The notes: generated by a model not told the origin, from the sequence alone. A stretch of DNA of 64,000 nt from Catonia carolina (GCA_035578175.1 JAQMRL010000008.1:91686541-91750540), one strand, 5' to 3'. Shown: positions 34,301 to 49,300, counted from the stretch's first letter. Translations and numbers: made by a program.

Positions 34301-37300
34301 CTCCATCTGAATCCCATATCTTTAATAATTTTCCTCAGCGATCATTTACTTCCTTTGAAATTAATTTTCTCCCACAAAACGGGGAGTAACGAATTCAAAG
34401 TTGGCCATTCAGCGTTTGTTTTATTAAAATCATAAATTGTTCTTCTCACAACACACTTATCAAAATCGTCCACTTCACTCTTCACTTTCCTTCACATTCT
34501 TTTCTTATTTGGTGTTCTGATTAGCACATCAGGGTTTTTTCTTTTAAAAATCTTTGAACTATGTACTACGCGAAATCCCCATAGCGCTGGCTACACATCG
34601 GTAAGTAAAATTGGTCCGTTTTGTTCAGCTTCTTTTTTCATAATATTGTATACACTGACTACATACTCCCTAGCCTGACCGCGTAATACCTGCCTTTTCC
34701 GTATTATACTAGCACTCGTGCTCGAATTTTCACTACTACAACTAGGTTCCATTTTAATAACTAAATAAATAAAAAATAAAAACGAAACAAAGAATAAATA
34801 CAAAAAATTAATATAAACAAACCAAACAGCAAAAGAGTAAAAACAATAGGTACATAAAACAGTAGACCTACTACCAAATGCACGAGTTGAAGACTTGTGA
34901 AGGGAATAGAACAACAAAAATATAAAACTACAACATGCAGTCAATGTTTTTAGGATTTATAGTACAATTAGGCTCTTAACGCTGCTAGCACTATGGCGAG
35001 ACTGATCACTTCCCCTCGAGGTGCTTCCCCCACCACTAAACAGAACAGCTCAGCGACACAGAGCGTTGGTGGGAGAGCTTCTAGCTAGAACAAACGACCT
35101 GTACAAACATCAGGTTAGTATACCATTATTTTCCAGTTTCAATAAAACAATAATAAAATAACAAACCTGCATTAATAATTTTTCTTGTAATTCTACACCT
35201 GGTGATAACTGGTAACAGTGATCTAATGCAAATGATTTCAGATTTTCTCTAGTATCATTTAATAAGAATCCAGATCGTTCCGGGATATCACCATTTGCGA
35301 TACCAGCAACTTCTTCAGGTTTTAAAACGCTTACAATCCTACCAAGTAACAGAACAGCGCTTAAACGAACCCATTCATGAGGATGGCTCAACATCTTTTG
35401 TGTGTTATCTGTAATTAAAAGAAGAAAAAAATCTGGTGTGAAACACTCACACAACTTTCTCTTGCCAGTGCAAAAAATTAACAATAAACCTAACATTAGT
35501 AATAAAATATTAGAAGTAAACAAAAAAACTAACCTCAATAAACATAACCTAATTTTAATCATATATGAAAGACGCAAAATGAAAATCGATCTCAGTTTGC
35601 CTTAAAAATACGGAAAATCACTCTTTCATGCTAAACTAGGCTCTGTAGAAAAAAATTCTTTAAATAAAAGTTGTAAATTTTTTAATTTTCTATAAATTCG
35701 ATTATTTACACTTTTGTCATAAAATGCATACTAAGGCCAAAATCTTAAAAAAATCGATTTTTCACAAGTTTTCGTGAGAAAAAAACAGAAAATCGCTAAT
35801 TACCGCTAAACTAAGCGTTATACAAAAAAATGTTAGATATAAAAGTTGTAGAATTTTAAATTGTCTACATTTTTTATTATATCAATTTTTGCGCTATAAT
35901 ACATATTAAAGCTGTAATCTTAAAAAAACACTTTTTTTACGTAAAAACAGCCTCACCAAGAATTTTAGCAAACATGGCATCTACCCTATTTTGTAGAGCA
36001 TAAAAAATTTAGTAAACCAGGCGATTTTAAAAAAATCGTAGGACCAGTTTTTGAGAAAATCGCAAAAAAGTGAAAAATTACATGAATAAACTACTACTTC
36101 CGGTTGACTGATTTTGATGAAAATATTCGTGTCGGGTCCGGTAGTGGTATGTAACTTAAGTTTCAAGTTTCAAGTTCGTACGATGTTCCGTTCTTGAGAT
36201 ACAGTAAAATCTCTCTATTGCGGAACTCTCTATAGCGGAAATCTCTCTTTAGCGGCATTATTTGCCGACCCCGACCCTTTCGTATACTACGATAATGTAT
36301 TTAACTCTCGTTATAGCGGCACAAAAATCTCTCTATAGCGGCAAAACAATATCTTCAGGATATCGATTTAGACGCCTATGTAGGGGCAGACAATGACTTA
36401 GCCACTTCAGCAGATGTTGGCAATGATGCAATAATCGAAAATGTCTTAGCCCAAAACAACGAGCAAGAAAGTGAATGACGATGAAATGGAAACAGAAATG
36501 TTGTCACTTCAAGTAAACAAGCACTAGACGCTATTCTTGTTGTTTCAACGTACTGTCATTGCCAATGTAAATGAAAATTTACAAGTTTTAAACATTGAAA
36601 ATGAGATTGAAGACATGTTTTATGAATTGAAAACGAAACAAAATTTACAACTTATTTTACGAAATGAAATGTACTTCACAGTCATTGTTTCCTTAATAAC
36701 AAAAAAAATATACTGTACTGTGTATTTTTTTGTGTTTGTGTAGCCTATGTTTTAGGAGATTTTAATTTTATGTATCTTATGTTTATTACTGTTCAGTAAA
36801 AACCGAGTTTCAGTGCTAATTAATTTTAGGCTATCTATTATGGTATGTACTGTATGAATGATTATTGAAAAAAGTTCAATACGAAAAGTGAAATTCTATT
36901 TTTAAACATTAGTAACACAACATCTAATAAAACCAGTTTGTATCCAAATTTCTTGTTAAGTTAATAACCTACACTTTATGTAGGTAATTAATTTAAATAT
37001 CTCACTGTATTGAAGTAATCTACTGTATTAAACATTCGTCATAAAGTTATCTATTCAGTAGTGTTTCAAAAACTTATTCCATGCACCATTTACATACATA
37101 TATAAGTTATTTTGTACAGAAAAATTAGTACTCCAACTTCCCTCCCACCGTTAATTACTCGCTCTCTCTATAACGGAACTCTCTTTATAGCGGCGGTATC
37201 TCATGGTCCCTTCAATTCCGCTATAGAGAGATTTTACTGTATTTTGTATACACACACCCACACACACACACACACACCAATCACTAAAAACATGTTTTTT

Positions 37301-40300
37301 GGGTTCCGGGGGTCTGAAAACGTGTAGATCCGGTGAACATTCGATTTCTTAAAATCCACATGAAAACAATACTTTCCTTCCTATATATTCATATAGGCAA
37401 GAGAAAGTAAAAATAGAAACAAATTGTTAATTTCTGACTTTGTTGTATTACAGCCCTTTACTAGAGCAAATTGATTTAACGTTCAAATAACATATTTATC
37501 ACTCCCTGTTGTACACGATAACTATAATTACAGTAAACTTCCTCTAATCCAAGACGTTCGGGACTTGAGGCATGCCGGATTACGAAATATTCTGGATTAC
37601 AGGATGAATATTGGGGAAAAACATGAATTAAAACGAAAAATGATAGTAAAACAGGTGTTAACATATGAGGGTTATCCAGAAAATAACCTCCATTTTGAAA
37701 TAAAAAGTAAACGAGTGAAGATACAAAAGCTTCATGTTCGGGAACAGGTGAAAGTCACTAGGAGCCATTTTTGAGAAAATCGCAAAAAGTGATGACACGA
37801 ATAAACTACTACTTCCGGTTGACCGATTTTGATGAAAATGTTGGTGTCGGGTCCGCTAGTAGTATCTAACTTAAGTTTCAAGTTCGTACGATGTTCCATT
37901 CTTAAGATATTCTTTTCACACACATACATCACTAAAAACATGTTTTTTTGGGTTCAGGGGGTCTGAAAATATATAGATCCAGTGAAAACTCAATTTTGAA
38001 AAATGCGCATGAAAACAATACTTTCCTTCCTACATATTCATACAAGCAAGAGAAAGTAAAAAACAAGGAGCCTATGTTGACTTCAGGAAGAAGGACCTGG
38101 CTTCAGGAAATATCTAGCTTGAGCCAAGCCAATTATCTACTGTCATGGACACCATGCATACTTCATCAATTAACGAGCACAACACCAAATACTAAGTCGA
38201 CAAAGATAAACTAAGGAGATTATAATTATTAAGTAAAAAAAATTTCTTTGATAAATTTTAACAGAATTCAGTCATTAATACTTACTGGCAATTGTTTCAA
38301 TGTCTTTAACATAAGCAGAATTTGTTAAAATTTTCGGACAATTTGTTGTAAGTTTAACAAGCATGTTTAAAAGTTGATAGAGATGATGATCTTCCATAGT
38401 GGTAGCTGTTGATTCTTTATTTTCATCTGATGTAACCTTTACAAACATTCCAGGTTGATTTGCATTGAAGCCTTCATAGAATTGTTGCAAAATTACTGGC
38501 AAAAGGGACGATAGGTTATTTTCAAAATTGTTTTGTTCAATGGTAACAAAAATACCGCATAATTGAGCTCCTAATCTTCTATGAGCAATCTGTAACAGAA
38601 TAATAAACATGAATATAAATATTTCTGAATACCTCTGAATAAATACAGTCAACTCTCTGTATTTGCAGATGTTATATTCGTTCATTGTTCCAAATGAAAA
38701 AGAATTCAAACGTTTAAGAAATGAACTGCGAAATGAACAAAAAATTTAAGCATTCAAACTGTAGTATGTAAGGTGTACATTCAAAATAGTTTTAGATGCT
38801 ATGAATACAGATGCTGAACTAGATCTTGTTAAGTGTTGGAAACAATTTAACATAGCTGATTGTGTTTCATGCATTAAATCTTCTCTTGACGAACTGAAGC
38901 AGTCTATAACCCGGCTACGTTAACATTTGATGCGGAAAATATGTGAACTACTGGAATTCATCACTGAGAACACAAGCACTGAGCATGCGCTGCCTATGAC
39001 TCCCTCTGACCGAGCTGATGTACAGTAGCATCAAAAAGTTAATCAGTTGGTTGTTAGTTCTCGCGGTGATAGTTTCGTTTCCACGTCCGCCCCAGTCTAA
39101 CTGTTTTTATTAAAGTGTTCTTTTTTTTCTTTAATAGTGTTTGCTTTTAATAGTGTTTTAATAGTCTTTTGATAGTGTTCTTTTTTCTCTTGTTGTGTTT
39201 TTTTTTAATTATTGCTTTTATTACTCTGCCAAACTGTAAATTTTGCGAGGATGGCAAGTACTAGTGCAAAAAAGAGACCGACAATTCAGTCAGGCTCGCG
39301 AAGTTAGAAAACGACTTACAAAATAGATCAAATATTTGAAGAGAATGGACATGAAGTGGTAAGATTACCACCTTATCATTGCAATCTTAATGCCATTGAG
39401 TATATATGGAACGTGATAAAAGGCCGGGTAGCAAATTTGAACGTTGACCAGAATACTACTAAAATTTGCGACATAACTCAGAATATTATTTCTTCCATTA
39501 CTGAAAGTGACTGGAAGAAAGAAATAGCATTAGTTAAGAAGGCAGAGGCAAGTTATTGGGAAAGTGATGCTTTATTTGAAAACGAAATAGAAAAAATTAT
39601 TATCTCGTTTGGTGAAGGCTCGGAGACTGAGAGTGAAAGTGATGGCGAATTTTCAAACGACGACAGTTTTGCACGATCCTCAGATGAATGTGCAATGTCT
39701 GGAGTGGAGGATTTAGATTACAATGCTACAGAAACATTTTTATGATAAAATAATGTTATTTTTTTAAATGAAAGGTAATTTGGTATAGATAAGAAAATTA
39801 TATGAAACCAGTTTTTAATTTAACATTTTTGTGGGTGCGTGCGTGTGTTTTTTGTAAGATCGGTGCATTAATAATCATTATTTATTAATAAAAGAACACT
39901 AAGGAAGAACATTCTCAGGTGCCTTTTCCCGTACAACATACTACGATATTTCGTAAAAAGGTAAATATTTTTAACCAATTCACATTATTAGATTATAATT
40001 CAATTGTTACTTATAATTTATCTAACGTATACGTTTACGTTATAACGTAATACGTATAGCACGTTTATTCTATTAGAGTTTATACTAATCCCGCTTGAGG
40101 TTTTAGGTTAGATACATCAATTATTAGCGTATCTAAAACTTACTGCGTAAACGGTTGTGGATATACTTCAGCGCTTGTCAATGCTGAATCTGACTGTACT
40201 TTTAGCAGGCGCGTAGGAGAAGTGACTACTACATGCGGTGGGGAGCACGCTCTCCACACCCGCAGCCGTTTCAATAGTGCTGCTCTACCTCTTCTCACCG

Positions 40301-43300
40301 GATTTAAAGTTAACGTAGCCGGGTAGTACATTAATTTCTTGATGAGAAAAGCTATATGATGTTACTGATTTGAGCACTAAAGAAACCGAAATTAAAATTG
40401 CAAAAATCTTGGCTGTTGTGATTTATGTGATAAGAGTTGGTTAATTAAATTAGTGATTAGTAACATGTCAATAAAATGTTCTGTACATCATTCCTGAATA
40501 ATGTGTTTTTATTACATACATAAATAACATATTGATATGTACATATTCACGACATATGTATGCAGTACGTATATATGAGGTGTATTTTTAAAGTAAGTAT
40601 CGTTTTGAAATTTCGCCACTGCAGTGCTGCGATCGGTATTTGGCACATGTGCACAGAGTACTGCTATTTATTGACAAGCCAAAGACGCCATTACAGAATC
40701 ATTCGACCGTGTTTTCGTTTGTTGTGAGTATTTGAAATATCTCCTCAGATTGAGTATCCTGCCGACTGTAAAATAAGCACTGTGATTCATTTTTTGTGTT
40801 AAAGACATGAAAGTAGCTGAAATCCATCATCATATCTGTGAAGTGCATGGAGAAAACATTAAGAGCAATGGGATGGTGCGGAAATGGGTGAGACCTTTTA
40901 TAGATGGCCATATGAATGTGCATGATTGGGAACAAAGTGGAGGACCTTCAATCATTACTGACAACTTGGTGCAGAAAGTTGATGAAAATGTGAGAGAACA
41001 GACGCTTTATGATTTTGTCGTTATCTAATGAGTTTCTTGTACTAATACTGCATTTGAAAATTCATTTGGGTGGCCAGCAACACAACAGTGATGAAGATGT
41101 CAAAACAACCGTGTTGCAGTGGTGGTCTGATCAGGCGGCAGATTTCTAAGAGGATGGTATTCAAAAACTGGTTGTGTGATACGATAAGTGCCTCAATATT
41201 GGTGGGAATTATGTAAAACAGTAGATTAAAATACAGGTTTTCATGTAAAAATAAAAAATTTCCATAAAAATTTCAATTCCATAATTCAATTTCAATTCCA
41301 ATTCAGATTCAGTTCAGAATTCAAATTCAGTTTCAATTTCCATAATTGCGGGGAATTTTCGGAACCTATCGACGAACGGAGAGTTCTCTGTACTCCCAGC
41401 ACTGTCATGTGTACATTCTAGCTCAAAAAGTAGTACTGGGAATGGCAGTACTGAGAATAACAAGCCTATACATGCCAATAGATCTGTTTCGAATATTAAT
41501 AGATTCAACACCTTGATTCTAATCTATCTACCAATCCCAATAATATTATAAAGGGGTCTATTATAATTTAAACCTTAAAATGCGAAACATACCTCTGTTT
41601 TTATAAGCTTTTAACTTGTTCTTAAATCACTATTTTATTAAGTAATTTAAAAAATATAATTACTTACTTTTTTATCTTTCATCCAGAGTATAACAATATC
41701 AAATAAGTTATTTTTTTCATTTTTATCAACCCGTTGTAAGAGAGATGTAATTACTTCAGCTGCTTTTTGTCGGCATTCTGGAATATCATCATTGACAAGA
41801 CGAGCGGCGATCGAAACAAATAGCAAACCAGTGTGCTCTTTTAAAACTTTCTGGAAAAATTATCAACAAAAATTTTACATAATACAAGACAGTATCAAAA
41901 ATATATACAGTCGACACGGTTTTAGCGTCATTGAATAGACAGATTAAATTTTATCGTTATATCCGAGTCACGTTATAACGAAGTTAACAGTTGTGTCAAG
42001 TTAAATATAACTAAACTAAGAATATTTCGTATACATTACTACTAATTTACGTAATGTTGTACTAAACGTTTTTTATTTGCGATTTTTAAGTCGTAATACC
42101 CTAATAAAATAGACTAATAACCACTTTGTGTAAGTAGGTAAAATTTGTATTAAAATACGGAAACCAAAATACGTATTTGTATGTGTATAAACTACATAAT
42201 AGTACGTTACCTACTTTATTGGAAGAAATCAGTGATTTTCTTTTAAACACCTCGTTCTGCTAAATAAATCCTCTCCGTAATGTTGTACACTTGTTGCACG
42301 TGATGCATTGTGTCGGCAAATGTCTCTTGGTGTCGGTGAAATCTTAATAAAGTTTCAGCTGCTAGCATTGCCTCCTACAATGTTGGTGTAACGGTGTCCT
42401 CTTCATCTTCCTCTTGCTCAGTCCTTCTTCAGTATTAAGAGAATTTTATACAGAATTTTCTTAAATGTGGATAGTCTGATGTGAAAGTCAAGTACAGTAC
42501 TATCTACTAAGTATCACATGTCACATAGAGGGTGCAGTCCCAAAAATGACCTTGATGTAGATCAATCAATAGGTATAGACACACATATGAACAGCTTAAC
42601 AATATCATTTTAATCCCTTTGCACAAGCAAAAACTATTCACAAGTAGACTATTGTACTATATTACTGTATACTGTATTTTTCTTTTTCAAACAATTTATT
42701 GATAAATAACGGCAAGTTCACAATCGTTGTACGTGAAGTAAAAAATGATTTCATCGAAAAAATTTTGACGCAACAACCAAGTTAATGACGTTAAAACAGG
42801 GGTTTTTCAGATAGACATTTGACGCAATGGCTAAAAAAGTGACGTTAAGTTCGAGGCCATTAAAACTGGGTTCAACTGTATAATAAAAGATTAATATTAA
42901 CAAAAAGAAATTTACTTAATACCACAAAATAAACATTTCTCCTCTTTTTTCTTCTTTCTCCTCATCCTCCAGGTCACCTCTTCAAGTAATGATTATCTCC
43001 TGCTTCTCAAACAACCTCCATCTTGCTCAATTCAAAATTGAACTGATTTAATCCTATCTCCTGCCTCTTATATAATCTCCATTTGGCTTCATTCCAAAAA
43101 AAACTGATTTGAATCTACCCTCCCGACATCTTGAAACTTTTGGTTGACAAGCCTTCCTCTCCCACCCAACTGAGGGCTAAAAGGAAGGAGAGCTACCCCG
43201 TACGTTGGCAGGTGAAAGAAAGGCCCCCAAAAACAGAGGGGGGCACACACCCACCTAAAGAACATTACCCCCTACCAGATGATTGACAATTGGCTATATT

Positions 43301-46300
43301 TACAACTTATTGTCTAACTACTACTCTAATGTAACTTACACTAACAATGGAATTTTCACCTTATTTCTGGAAGTTACAGTATTTAGGAATTACCATAACT
43401 TCCGTTGTTTGGCTATTTTTACTATACAACGGTACAATCTGCCCATAACAGACAGGTGGAGTATCAAATTATTTACACTCAATCTGTTCGTTGCAGGGCT
43501 AAAATAAATAGTTCTGTTTCTTATCACATGGTCAGCCAATTAAATGACTGAATCATTTAAGAACAGATGAGGTAGATGTGTAAAAGACCCTAATCAGAGT
43601 TATCTCCTCTGAAAGTAATGAATTTCATTATACAGCTAGACCCTGTGGTGAATGAAGTGAAAGTGTCATTTGCAGAGTAGAAAATATGTGCTTTTCAGAG
43701 GGCTCGGCATGCTGATAAGCGTACTTTTCCATTCAGTGAGGAAGGCAATCGTAAACCACCTCACTCCTCGTTTTACTTAGTAAAACCTCTACAGGTTCAA
43801 ACCAGCCTTTTGGCTGATGACCTAAACAACAACGGTACAATATGTATAATACTAAAAATATACTATTATGCCGATTAAACAATACAGGCTGAGAGAAGTA
43901 CAATCTGTCAATGTTTTGTAAGCATAGTTCGCACAGAAATGAGAAGTGTGTGGAGAGAATACTGCCGGCTGTAGAAGTGATGACATACGTTCGATGCATG
44001 CGTATGTGTGGGCGTGAATTGTCTCATTCTACTGAAGCTGTCGCAGAGAACAGATCGTAGCTCGAATGATTGACTATTTTGTCTTATTGTCTGTGGTCGG
44101 TGGACATTTGTGAAAAGACCCCAAGGTACCGTCAACCCTTCCACCATGTTGGAGGTCGCTCTTGTAGAGAAAAGAGGCTCCCCTAGGCCTAGACCATATA
44201 AACCTACGGTGCGGTACGGTACGTTATGCATTCCAGCGAGTCGGCTGTGAATTTCCCCCTCTACTGCTCTACTACTCACACCATTATTTCTCCCTTCATC
44301 GTACCTCAACCAAATCCGTCTACTGCGCATACGCTTACATAACTTTGAAGGCCTGTACTTAGACAGTACAGTATTGTACTTGTAATTCGATACAACAGCG
44401 TTTCACAACAATGAACATCAGTATCCCCCAAACAGTCAGTTGTACTAGGCGCCTGCTGTATATATTTATTTAGTTGTAATCACAAAATAGATTCTAAAGA
44501 AATTACCTCAGGTAAAGTGTTGATAAATGTATGTAACATCTCAAGAACAGATTCACGTCCAGTTTGTAATCCATAATCTAAATGCATTATATAGAAATTA
44601 AGATGTTTTACAAACTGTTTTTTGATTTGATATTTAGACAGAAACTTATGGACAATCTGTAAACAACAAATGTCAGATTAATCACAATATGGTAAACACC
44701 TTTACATAAATTTAGAAAATATTTACTGTAAAATATAAACTTTATACAGTGATATATAAAGATTTTGGCTTAAAAATTTCCAATGATAAAACCAAAATAA
44801 TGGTTTTTAAGGGCAAATATTCAGTTCGTTCAAAAATAGTTGTGGATAAGATCGATATGGAGAGAGTACCTTCACTTTGGTTATTTAGGGTGTAATGTGG
44901 GATTTGATTTTGATATAGAGCAGAAATTAAGCCAATTATAGAGGATATGCGGTACTATAAGCAGAAATTTGGGTAAAAGAGCGAGAAAGGTCATAAAACT
45001 TAAATTCTACAAAATTATAGGAACTCCAGTTATACGGTACAGAAGTGAGGCATGGACAACAAAAATTCAAGAGCAGAGAATCCAGACGGCAGAGATGAGA
45101 TTTCTTCGAAGAACTAAGGGGTGTACATGCTTGAACAGATTAAGGAATGAGGAAATCAGGTCATAATTGGGTATTTACAACTTGAACGAAAAGATAAAGT
45201 ATTATCGCCAAAGTTGAAGACAGCACATGACAAGGATGTCCGATCACAGGATACCTAAGCAGGTACACTGGTATGCTCCAGAAGGTAAAAGGGCTATCAG
45301 TAGATCTAGAGAAGATGGAGATAGATGATATAGTTTGTGAGTTCAGAACAGGCTGCAGCCTAATCCTCGATTGAAAGTAGAAGAAGAAGAAGACTTACAT
45401 CAATATATTGAAAACACAAAATGTGGTGCAGTGTATTTTACATGGAGATTCTGTTTGCCCTTAAATACAGTTTTGTCGAATGGATTTAAATAATTTTTAA
45501 ACGATTGTACAAGGGGCGCTTTTGAGACTAGGCAAAAAAATCTGAAAATGAAAATCGCTAATAGTCATAACAAGATTTCACAAAGTAAATAATAAAATAA
45601 TTGAAATGAAGATTCCATGGAACTATGTAACAATATGTTCAAAATTTCGAGACGTAAATAAGAATTTTATAAGTAAAACTACTCTTATATTTAAATTGCT
45701 CAGCAATTCTAACACATGTTTATTTTTTGGAATTCTAACCAGTCACTTTTTACAATTCTTAAGGTGATATGATCCTTATAACATGGTGATTTACCAAAAA
45801 GTGGTTAAATACTGTTGATCTGGTGGGGTTATAAATTTTTTTTAAATAAATTTTACATAACTGAATTATAGATATGTTAGTGCTGATGCTCTGAAGACAA
45901 CGTTAGATTTATCACATAACCTGTTTCCAACTGCTGTTATGCAGCCTATACTTACACCTAATACAACAGACAAGCTTTCTAATCAACATTTCAGGGGGGA
46001 AAATACCAAAAAAATTTTTTCTTCCCTTGTTACTGACAAACTTAACTTTTTATAGACACTTATTTCAAAAAGCCTTCTTGAAATTTTTGGCCCAAAATTT
46101 CATTCCCCAGCTGCCAAAAGGTTAGTGGGGTTGAAAAATAAGCCATGTACCACTAATGAACCACTAATGTGATTTACTTAATTTTTTTTTTTTTGATTGA
46201 AAGCTAAAAACAAGCTCTGTGATAAGGTGCATCAGTTTTACTTTGGTATTTACAGAAAAAATAATATAAACAAAAAATTAAAATTAATAGATTTTTACGA

Positions 46301-49300
46301 TAATAACTAAACAAAAAAAAAAAATAATAAAAAAACTGTGGAATCCATGCAAGACTTCCATACACCATGTCATAGAGGACAAAATTCTGAACAAAACAAA
46401 ATTTATGTTTCTAGGAGCTCTACAACTAAAGTTATTTTGTTTCCAGCAAACATTTTAATTAAAAAAAAATCCGGTAAAACACAGAGTAACTGTGTAATAA
46501 CAAAAAATTATCATGTAAACACACAAAATGTACCATACACGATCAGAGCCACTTACTCCATTTCATAGTGCTGGTTTGCGTGGCTAAAAAGTGAACTACA
46601 TAAAGAAAAGAGCAAACTTTCAAACAAACAAAAAATCGCGATGTCATATTTTTCTGTTGCTGAGACAAAAAACGTTCAATATGCCTAATTTTTTACAAAG
46701 AAGAAAATTGTATGTTGACATATAGGCAATATTTAATTTTTTTCTTTTTTTATGTAATTAATTGACACAAAATAAATATATATTCTTATTGAGGAAAGAT
46801 TAGAGAACAAAATAAGCTAAAAAAAAAAGGTTTTTTAAGTTTTTCTTCAAATTGATGGTATCTTCCCCCCCCTTAACCACCAATCACTCATATTTACAAC
46901 CAACTTTTTGAACTACTCAATATAATTTTGTGGGAGGTTCAAATATTTTTAACTCTCTTAGGTGATCATCCTATCTTCACGGCCAATGAAAAAAATGAAA
47001 TAGGCTATAAAATTTATTGATGGGGCACCATTTAGACAAACAAATAAAAATTTCAATCTGCTTAAAAGTAATATTACTTACTATTATTAAAAATATGCAC
47101 AGGGTTGCCAAGGAGTATGAAAGTAAGATTGATTATTGGGAAGTAAGTCTCGGTAGTAAATTTAAAAATAATTATTGAAAACAATTGAGTTGTATAGCGA
47201 TGAGTTAGATAGGAACAATCAACTTCTGGAAGAAGACACATTGCAAATTTATATCCCTGTGTATCCTGAATTTTTAAGTTTTTTGTTATTTCCTAATTTA
47301 GCCTGATATTTCTTAACCAACTTGTAGCGGCAATCTTTGACTAGTTAACATACCAGGGCTTTTGGCTGTTCTGTTACAATTAAATTTCTTCCCCCTCTCT
47401 TTTTGTGCAGCCAGCCGCTTCTAACTGTCTAGGGTGGTAAGGTGCACTATTGGGAATGTAGGAGATGCAAAAAAGAAAGAAAAATGATACATGCCTGCCT
47501 AGCCTGAAGTCTACTATGTTCAAGATGAGAAGTTATACTAAGTTCTTCAACTTTAGCAATCACATCATGCAGTTCTGGAATATTAAGTTTACGACTTAAT
47601 ATAGCCTTTAGTAAAGAGAAAGCGGTAGCTTGTCGAGAGTGATCATGTATATCTTGTTCACAATATAATAACAATGCTTGCAATTGTTCATTCTCCAACT
47701 TGTAATATTTGATGTCTCTTACAATCACCGCTACTGTCTGTAAAAATATCAAAGAAAAATATTTAGAAATCATTTTTAGTTTATTTAATAATAATTATTT
47801 TACTAAATTCTTTAGTTGAAAAGCAAATACTAAACATTATAGTACAGTAAAACCTTCTCAATCATGTTTTACTAAATTTTACTAAAGACCGTTTTATTTG
47901 TACTCACAAAAGTAAAATTCTTTATTCACTATACTGTGTAGTACTTGAATAGATAATTCAAAATTAATTTTGTTTAGGAATGGACCTATTTAACCTACCA
48001 GCCAACTGAATTCTGTTTTACTAAACTGAAAAGTTTTCTTCAAAAATAAATCTTTATAATGCATCCTGCAGCCTGAAACCGGGTAAAGTAAACTGGACGA
48101 GGGACTACCTGAGGGAAAACTAAACTACCTGAGGGACAGGAGGTTTAAGGAAATCGGTGTTTTATTATTGTAGAAAGGGTCGCCTATTATGTGTTATTAC
48201 TGGTGAAAGGGTCGCCTGTTGTTATGATGCGATGGACTCGTCTAGTTGCCTAAAGGCACTTTTACAGTTAACCTTTTTTAAACCTATGCCATGCAAAGAT
48301 CTGGGGCCGCTTTTGGTAAATGAGGAGGTTATTATGAAAAAAACTAATAATTTTCCACATTATCTAAAGCGACTGCATAAATAGTGAAAACAAAGAACTC
48401 AAGAAATAAAATCTTCTCTCTTGTTGCACTACTGCATTATTTATATTTTTACTTTTTAAGTTTTATTTGTTAATTTAAAATACATTATAAATATGTTATA
48501 TAATATTTACGTACATTTAAGTACATTATCTTAGTAACCTATGTATCTAAGTAACCTATGCATGGCATAGGTTTAAAATAGGTTAACTGTAAAAGTGCCT
48601 TTAAGCAACTAGACGAGTCCATCGCATCATAACAACAGGCGACCCTTTCACCAGTAATAAAACACAATAGGCGACCCTTTCTACACTAATAAAACACCGA
48701 TTTTCTTAACATCCGGTCCCTCAGGTAGATGGCCTTGTTCAGTTTACTTTACCCCTGAAACCAATTCTATTTTATATAATGAATTTATATAATAAATTTC
48801 ACTAACCTTTCTTCACTTAACCTTTATCTTCACTTACACGTGTAAGTGAAGATAAAGGTTGACGCAGTTAAAAAAGAAGGTCACTTAACCTTTATCTTCA
48901 CTTACACGTGTAAGTGAAGATAAAGGTTGACGCAGTTAAAAAAGAAGGTTAGTGAAATTTATTATATAAATTCATTATATAAAATAGAATTGAAAAGTTT
49001 TACTAAACTTTCTGCGAATACTATACGTACAATAGCAGTACATTTAAGTTTGATGTATTACAGGATATAACCCATAACAGATGTAATTGCCCGTAACAGG
49101 GGCATGATTTTCACTCAATTTGCTAGTTCCAGGGCTACAAAAATAGTTCTGTTTCTTATTACATGGACAGCCTATATTTGACTGAAGCATTTAAGAACAG
49201 AAGAGGTAGAAGTGTAAAAGACACTAGTCACAGTTATCTCCTCTGAGAGTTAATGAATTTCATTATACAGCCAGACCCTGTGGTGAATGAAGTGGTGTCA

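Larger units (their letters stand above)
48043..48998. mobile_element. Penelope-like tail, palindromic, split by a foldback element
   Basis: Begins AATAAATCTTTATAATGCAT. After the insertion (48081-48754) it continues CTATTTTATATAATG to ACTAACC. It then reverses so that an inverted copy of the same tail ends at about 48990. The hammerhead core is absent. Confidence 0.7.

Noticed and set aside
43908..44330. A 140-codon minus-strand frame
   Set aside because: No recognisable domain, no splice context linking it to UTP20, and proline/arginine-rich composition of a GC-rich repeat; listed only as an unassigned segment.
48157..48384. 75-codon frame in the left arm of the foldback element
   Set aside because: Its inverse copy in the other arm is not maintained as a gene, and no domain is recognised.
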